Source: Prolixibacteraceae bacterium (lineage in GTDB: Bacteria > Bacteroidota > Bacteroidia > Bacteroidales > Prolixibacteraceae). Taken from it: a stretch of DNA of 18,118 bases. The notes under the pieces are model-generated. The model was not told the origin of the DNA. It worked only from the letters and a program-made list of their open reading frames with translations, and made no database searches. The stretch covers positions 1 to 18,118 of the forward strand of contig DPCJ01000029.1 of NCBI GenBank assembly GCA_003516705.1, written 5' to 3'. Both the position numbers and the translations under genes were made by a program. Shown here one piece after another: positions 13,916 to 18,118 of the stretch (position 1 is its first letter; every line of letters begins with the position of its first letter).

Positions 13916-14194
13916 ATGAAAAAATCAAACCTTTTACCTGTTTTTATTTGTGTTGTTACTTTTCTTTCATCGTGCATGATTCAAGAACCCATATCCACCA
14001 GCACTCCTGTTAATAACAAAACATATCAGGTCGATTTTCTTTTTGAATATGATGGTTGTAAAGTGTACAGGTTTCAGGACCTCGGCGATTACATTTATTT
14101 TACGAATTGTAATAACGAAACCACATCTTTTATAAACGATTCGACTTTTATTAAAACCATTTCTGTAAATAGCAATAACAAAACTTTCAAATAG
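13916..14194 (+). CDS. Small lipoprotein, DUF4884-like
   Basis: The protein has 92 residues. It has a lipoprotein signal peptide with lipobox LSSC (cysteine at residue 20), so it is probably membrane-anchored. The mature part holds TYQVDFLFEYDGCKVYRF followed by GDYIYFTNC, which I recognise as resembling the DUF4884 family of small Bacteroidota lipoproteins. The two Cys (in DGCKVYRF and FTNC) may form a disulfide. Function is unknown. The gene is isolated, 88 bases after the hydrolase and 107 before lysC, on the same strand. Confidence 0.75.
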   Translation: MKKSNLLPVFICVVTFLSSCMIQEPISTSTPVNNKTYQVDFLFEYDGCKVYRFQDLGDYIYFTNCNNETTSFINDSTFIKTISVNSNNKTFK

Positions 14195-14232
14195 CCGATT
14201 TTAACATTTCATACATTTCAGTTTGAAAATGT

Positions 14233-14271
14233 TATCATATGATATAAAATCATTCAAAATTAGCATATTTG
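14233..14271 (+). promoter_or_regulatory. Candidate promoter region of the aspartokinase gene
   Basis: CATATTTG at 14264-14271 matches TAnnTTTG in 7 of 8 positions, 30 bases before the ATG. A perfect 12-base palindrome, TATCATATGATA, lies at 14233-14244, upstream. In this AT-rich region the palindrome may be chance. Confidence 0.4.
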
Positions 14272-14301
14272 CACCCTGAAAATTTTGAAATTACTTATAA
14301 T

Positions 14302-15618
14302 ATGAAAGTTCTGAAATTTGGCGGCACCTCGGTAGGTTCGCCCGAAAATATGAGGGCAGTGATTGATATTATTGCCGACGGAGAGCAGAAATTAGTGGTT
14401 TTATCGGCCATGTCGGGCACAACCAATGCACTGGTTGAAATTGCAGGATATCTTCATAAGAAAAATAAGGATACAGCCAGTGTTTTAATTGGTAACCTGG
14501 AAGCAAAATATAAAAAGGTTGTTGACGATTTATACAAAACCGAAGAGAGCAAAAAACAGGGACTTCAAATTGTAAAAGCAAGTTTCGATACCCTACGTTC
14601 GTTTACTTCGGGCACATTTACCGAAGTGGGCGAAAACACCATTGTAGCGCAGGGTGAACTGATTTCGACCCAGCTTTTTACTGTTCTAATGACCGAACTG
14701 GGTTACAATGCCAAATTGCTGCCGGCGCTCGAATTTATGAGAATCGACGAGGATAAAGCTGCCGACCTGCCATCCATAAGAAAACTCATTCAACCGGTAA
14801 TTGAAAAAGCCGGTTCCGCTGAGTTTTATATCACCCAGGGTTTTATCTGTTTGAATGCCAACGGTGACATTGACAATCTCCAACGTGGCGGAAGCGACTA
14901 CACTGCTTCTCTAATCGGAGCAGCCATTGATTCTGAAGAAATTCAGATTTGGACCGACATTGACGGGTTCCATAACAACGACCCGCGATTTGTGTCGAAC
15001 ACCCGCAAAATCGACCAGCTTTCGTTTCTCGAAGCGGCTGAGTTAGCTTATTTCGGTGCTAAGATTCTACATCCGCAAACTGTTTTGCCGGCCCGCGTGC
15101 AAAACATTCCGGTTCGCCTGAAAAACACGATGAATCCGGCGGACAGCGGAACACTGATTACTTCGGAAAGCGATGGCAAAGGTATTAAAGCTGTTGCTGC
15201 AAAAGACGGAATTACTGCAATAAAAATCCGTTCGGGCCGAATGCTGATGGCCTATGGTTTTCTGAAAAACGTATTTGCCGTTTTTGAAAAATACAAAACT
15301 CCGATTGATATGATTTCCACGTCGGAAGTTGCTGTTTCACTTACCATCGACAACACAAAATATTTGAACGAAATTCAGGAAGAAATCGCCATTTTCGGTG
15401 ATGTTGAAATCGATACCGACATGTCGATTGTTTGCATTGTTGGCGACATTATCAGCGAGGAAAAAGGTTTTGCCTCAAAGGTTTTCAACGCACTCGACGG
15501 CATTCCAATCCGCATGATTTCGTATGGTGGAAGCCGTTACAATATTTCGGTACTTGTTCCTACAGTACATAAAAAAGTTACACTGCAGGCCATCAGCGAT
15601 AAAGTTCTGAACAATTAA
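14302..15618 (+). CDS. lysC: Aspartate kinase (monofunctional)
   Basis: The protein has 438 residues from ATG 14302; an earlier in-frame start would overlap the promoter element. The N-terminal kinase motif is KFGGTSVGSPENM (5-17). Later kinase features are FTEVGENTIVAQGE, LQRGGSDYTASLIGAA and WTDIDGFHNNDPR. The C-terminal ~140 residues form paired ACT domains (IKIRSGRMLMAYGFLKNVFAVFEKY..., ISTSEVAVSLTID, RMISYGGS), the allosteric part that binds end-product amino acids. It phosphorylates aspartate, the first step to lysine, threonine and methionine. There is no fused homoserine dehydrogenase. I cannot tell from sequence alone which amino acid inhibits it. It is followed by a palindromic element, not by another pathway gene. 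Confidence 0.95.
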   Translation: MKVLKFGGTSVGSPENMRAVIDIIADGEQKLVVLSAMSGTTNALVEIAGYLHKKNKDTASVLIGNLEAKYKKVVDDLYKTEESKKQGLQIVKASFDTLRSFTSGTFTEVGENTIVAQGELISTQLFTVLMTELGYNAKLLPALEFMRIDEDKAADLPSIRKLIQPVIEKAGSAEFYITQGFICLNANGDIDNLQRGGSDYTASLIGAAIDSEEIQIWTDIDGFHNNDPRFVSNTRKIDQLSFLEAAELAYFGAKILHPQTVLPARVQNIPVRLKNTMNPADSGTLITSESDGKGIKAVAAKDGITAIKIRSGRMLMAYGFLKNVFAVFEKYKTPIDMISTSEVAVSLTIDNTKYLNEIQEEIAIFGDVEIDTDMSIVCIVGDIISEEKGFASKVFNALDGIPIRMISYGGSRYNISVLVPTVHKKVTLQAISDKVLNN

Positions 15619-15639
15619 ATACATTGAACAATTTAATAA

Positions 15640-15770
15640 CTTATTTGCAACTATCACCCCTTTTTCCCCTCAAGGGGAGAATTGCGTTGAACTTAAGCCG
15701 AAATAAGTTAACAACTACTTCCCATTTGAGGGGGCAGGGGTGAAGAAATGCAACAATATCTTATTTGCAA
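15640..15770. repeat. MITE-like hairpin element with flanking direct repeats
   Basis: The core (15654-15743) starts TCACCCC and ends GGGGTGA. CCCCTCAA near the left end pairs with TTTGAGGGG near the right, and AACTTA pairs with TAAGTT in the middle, so nearly all 90 bases can form one long hairpin. CTTATTTGCAA occurs directly repeated just outside, at 15640-15650 and 15760-15770. There is no ORF, so any mobility would depend on an enzyme supplied elsewhere. The right-hand repeat lies 31 bases before the maeB ATG and contains TTTG, so it may contribute to a promoter. Confidence 0.7.
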
Positions 15771-15800
15771 AACTTAATATAAATTCAATCATATAAAATC

Positions 15801-18086
15801 ATGCCTAATAAAATAAGAAAAGAAGCCGCCCTTCTTTATCACTCTCAGGGAAAACCTGGCAAAATTGAGGTTATCCCTACAAAACCATATAGTACGCAAG
15901 CCGATTTATCTCTGGCTTACTCACCTGGTGTGGCAGAACCATGTCTCGAAATTGAGAAAAATCAGGAACTTGCCTATGAATATACTGCGAAAGGAAACCT
16001 TGTTGCTGTAATTTCGAACGGGACTGCAGTTCTCGGGCTTGGCGATATTGGCGCACTTTCGGGCAAACCGGTGATGGAAGGGAAAGGCCTGCTTTTCAAA
16101 ATTTATGCGGGTATCGATGTTTTTGATATCGAAGTGGACGAAAAAGACCCCGAAAAATTTATCCAGGCGGTAAAAGCCATTTCGCCAACTTTTGGTGGAA
16201 TTAACCTCGAAGATATTAAAGCACCCGAGTGTTTCGAGATTGAAGACAGGCTGAAAGCTGAACTCGATATTCCGATTATGCACGACGATCAGCACGGAAC
16301 AGCGATTATTTCATCGGCCGGACTCATAAACGCGCTTGAACTTGCCGGCAAAAAAATCGGTGAAGTTAAAATTGTGGTGAACGGCGCCGGAGCTTCGGCT
16401 AACTCGTGCACAAAATTATACATTGCCCTTGGCGCAAGTCGCGAAAACATTGTGATGCTCGACAGCAAAGGTGTAATTTCAACTTCAAGAACCGATTTAA
16501 ACGAATCGAAAAAAATATTTGCCACCACCCGCACCGAATTGAAGACCTTGGAAGATGCCATTGTTGGTGCCGATGTTTTCCTGGGTTTGTCGAAGGGAAA
16601 TGTGTTATCAAAGGAAATGGTTCGAACAATGGCAGCCAACCCGATTGTTTTTGCGCTGGCAAATCCCGACCCCGAAATTTCGTACGAAGAAGCAATGGCT
16701 TCGCGCGAAGACATCATTTTTGCGACCGGCCGGTCTGATTATCCAAACCAGATTAACAACGTTATCGGTTTCCCCTATATTTTCAGGGGTGCGCTTGACA
16801 CACGGGCTCGCGCAATTAACGAGGAAATGAAACTGGCTGCCTGCAAAGCCATCGCCGGTCTTGCCAAACAGTCGGTTCCCGACATTGTAAACGCTGCATA
16901 CAACGTAAATAAATTGAGTTTTGGGCGTGATTATATTATCCCGAAACCTGTTGACCCGAGGCTGATTACCGAAGTTTCGTCGGCAGTGGCAAAAGCGGCT
17001 ATTGAATCGGGAGTAGCACGAAAAATCATCACCGATTGGGAAGAATACAAAAATAACCTCCGCCACCTGATGGGGCACGAATCGAAAATGATGCGCCAGT
17101 TTACAGAAATGGCTATTCAGAATCCGAAACGTGTTGTTTTTGCCGAAGGCTCGCACCCGAATATGCTGAAAGCAGCGGTTGAAGCTTACCAAATGGGTGT
17201 TTGCTACCCCATTCTTCTGGGCAACGACGAAAGAATTGAAAAACTGGCAGCCGAACTGAATCTGAGTCTTGAAGGTTGCACTGTAATAAACCTTCGCCAC
17301 GACCAAGAAGCGGAACGCCGCGAGAAGTTTGCGAAAATTTTAGCTGAAAAAAGAGGACGTCAGGGAGCCACTTTCGAAGAAGCCAACGATAAAATGTTCG
17401 AACGCAACTACTTCGGAATGATGATGGTTGAAACCGGCGAAGCCGATGCTTTTGTAACCGGCGTTTACACCAAATACTCGAACACCATAAAAGTGGCAAA
17501 AGAGGTGATTGGAATCAAAGAAGGATTTAAACATTTTGCAGCAATGCATATTGTAAACTCTAAAAAGGGAACTTACTTTTTGTGCGACACACTGATTAAC
17601 CGCCACCCCACAACAGAAACCCTGACTGACATTGCCCGGCTGGCACAAAATACCGTGAGATTCTTTGCGCGCGAACCAAAAATTGCCATGCTTTCGTATT
17701 CCAATTTCGGCAGCGACGAAGTGGGTAGCCCGGCATCGGTGCACGAAGCCGTGAGGTACATGCAACAGGAATTTCCTGATTTGGCCATTGATGGCGAAAT
17801 GCAGGTAAATTTTGCGCTCGATAAAAACTTGCGCGACAAAAAATATCCATTTTCAAGATTAAACGGACAGGATGTAAATACGCTTGTTTTCCCGAACCTG
17901 AGTTCGGCCAACACGGCGTACAAGCTTTTGCAGGAAATGTCGTCGGCTGAAACCATCGGGCCAATTCAGATGGGATTGAACAAACCGATTCATTTTACAG
18001 ATATTGAAAGCTCGGTGCCCGACATTGTAAACATCACGATTATGGCGGTAATTGACGCAATTGTGCAGGAAAAAATCGGCAAATAA
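15801..18086 (+). CDS. maeB: NADP-type malic enzyme with C-terminal phosphotransacetylase-like domain
   Basis: The protein has 761 residues, the usual length of MaeB-type hybrids. The malic enzyme part (1 to ~430) has LAYSPGVAEPCLEI (Y40), GKPVMEGKG (K95), NLEDIK (E137, D138), HDDQHGTA (161-168, metal ligands) and the nucleotide-binding VVNGAGASA (192-200). The C-terminal part (~430-761) resembles phosphate acetyltransferase and includes FAEGSHPNMLKA, VTGVYTKYSNT and GPIQMGLNKPIH. In known MaeB this domain is regulatory, binding acetyl-CoA, rather than an active transferase. The enzyme decarboxylates malate to pyruvate while making NAD(P)H. It could feed the 2-oxoacid dehydrogenase encoded upstream if that complex uses pyruvate, though the genes are not co-transcribed. 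Confidence 0.95.
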   Translation: MPNKIRKEAALLYHSQGKPGKIEVIPTKPYSTQADLSLAYSPGVAEPCLEIEKNQELAYEYTAKGNLVAVISNGTAVLGLGDIGALSGKPVMEGKGLLFKIYAGIDVFDIEVDEKDPEKFIQAVKAISPTFGGINLEDIKAPECFEIEDRLKAELDIPIMHDDQHGTAIISSAGLINALELAGKKIGEVKIVVNGAGASANSCTKLYIALGASRENIVMLDSKGVISTSRTDLNESKKIFATTRTELKTLEDAIVGADVFLGLSKGNVLSKEMVRTMAANPIVFALANPDPEISYEEAMASREDIIFATGRSDYPNQINNVIGFPYIFRGALDTRARAINEEMKLAACKAIAGLAKQSVPDIVNAAYNVNKLSFGRDYIIPKPVDPRLITEVSSAVAKAAIESGVARKIITDWEEYKNNLRHLMGHESKMMRQFTEMAIQNPKRVVFAEGSHPNMLKAAVEAYQMGVCYPILLGNDERIEKLAAELNLSLEGCTVINLRHDQEAERREKFAKILAEKRGRQGATFEEANDKMFERNYFGMMMVETGEADAFVTGVYTKYSNTIKVAKEVIGIKEGFKHFAAMHIVNSKKGTYFLCDTLINRHPTTETLTDIARLAQNTVRFFAREPKIAMLSYSNFGSDEVGSPASVHEAVRYMQQEFPDLAIDGEMQVNFALDKNLRDKKYPFSRLNGQDVNTLVFPNLSSANTAYKLLQEMSSAETIGPIQMGLNKPIHFTDIESSVPDIVNITIMAVIDAIVQEKIGK

Positions 18087-18109
18087 TTTTTGAATTGAAA
18101 TCATAAAAA

Positions 18110-18118
18110 ATGGCAGAA
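18110..18118 (+). CDS. Start of a further gene, cut by the window edge
   Basis: ATGGCAGAA (Met-Ala-Glu) begins 23 bases after the maeB stop on the same strand, preceded by an A-rich stretch typical of translation starts here. Only three codons are visible, so the product cannot be named. It may be co-transcribed with maeB. Confidence 0.35.

Noticed and set aside
14195..14301. Lysine riboswitch upstream of the aspartokinase gene.
   Set aside because: The 107-base gap is too short and AT-rich and lacks the multi-helix core; only a small palindrome and a promoter-like element are visible.
16608..17306. A 232-codon minus-strand frame inside maeB.
   Set aside because: Shadow of maeB; Cys/Phe-rich translation without domain features.

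Overview
This 18.1 kb window reads as chromosomal DNA of a Bacteroidota species, most likely a Bacteroidales/Marinilabiliales-type organism; the phylum is well supported and the order is inference. The signs are several TAnnTTTG-type -7 promoter elements, weak A-rich ribosome binding sites, a CD225 + DUF2752 gene pair, a DUF4884-like small lipoprotein, a fused alpha/beta 2-oxoacid dehydrogenase E1, and secreted carbohydrate-active enzymes. Gene density is normal. There is no prophage, insertion sequence with a transposase, CRISPR array or rRNA.

Layout. Bases 1-680 (+) carry the 3' end of a CD225 membrane protein gene and a DUF2752 membrane protein gene. Bases 825-5354 (-) carry two exported glycan-active enzymes: a GH9 cellulase-like enzyme fused to a CE4-type deacetylase, and a GHL10 (DigH/YngK-like) glycosidase. 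Between them lies a tRNA-Lys(CTT) flanked by two decayed tRNA-Lys-like copies in which tRNA arms have been replaced by short perfect palindromes. Bases 5355-5877 have no protein gene but hold a promoter and a double-hairpin terminator that look like a small RNA of about 155 nt. Bases 5878-8104 hold a Tat-exported Gfo/Idh/MocA oxidoreductase (-) and, divergently, a PlsC acyltransferase (+).

Bases 8186-12871 form a self-contained regulatory module: lipoyl E2 and fused E1 alpha-beta of a 2-oxoacid dehydrogenase complex (-), divergent from a GntR/HutC-type regulator (+). Two near-identical palindromic operators with the core TTGTAAATACAA sit in the shared promoter region, one near each gene. No E3 (dihydrolipoamide dehydrogenase) gene is present, so E3 must be supplied from elsewhere. 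An HSL-type alpha/beta hydrolase and a small lipoprotein follow on the + strand.

Bases 14302-18086 (+) carry housekeeping metabolism: a monofunctional aspartokinase (lysC-like), then a malic enzyme fused to a phosphotransacetylase-like domain (maeB). They are separated by a 90-bp hairpin-forming MITE-like element flanked by an 11-bp direct repeat. A new gene apparently starts at the right edge.

The most unusual material is non-coding: the palindrome-invaded tRNA-Lys array, the candidate small RNA at about 5719-5874, the paired operators of the E2/E1 module, and several families of intergenic palindromes. I see no clearly new multi-gene defence or mobile system.
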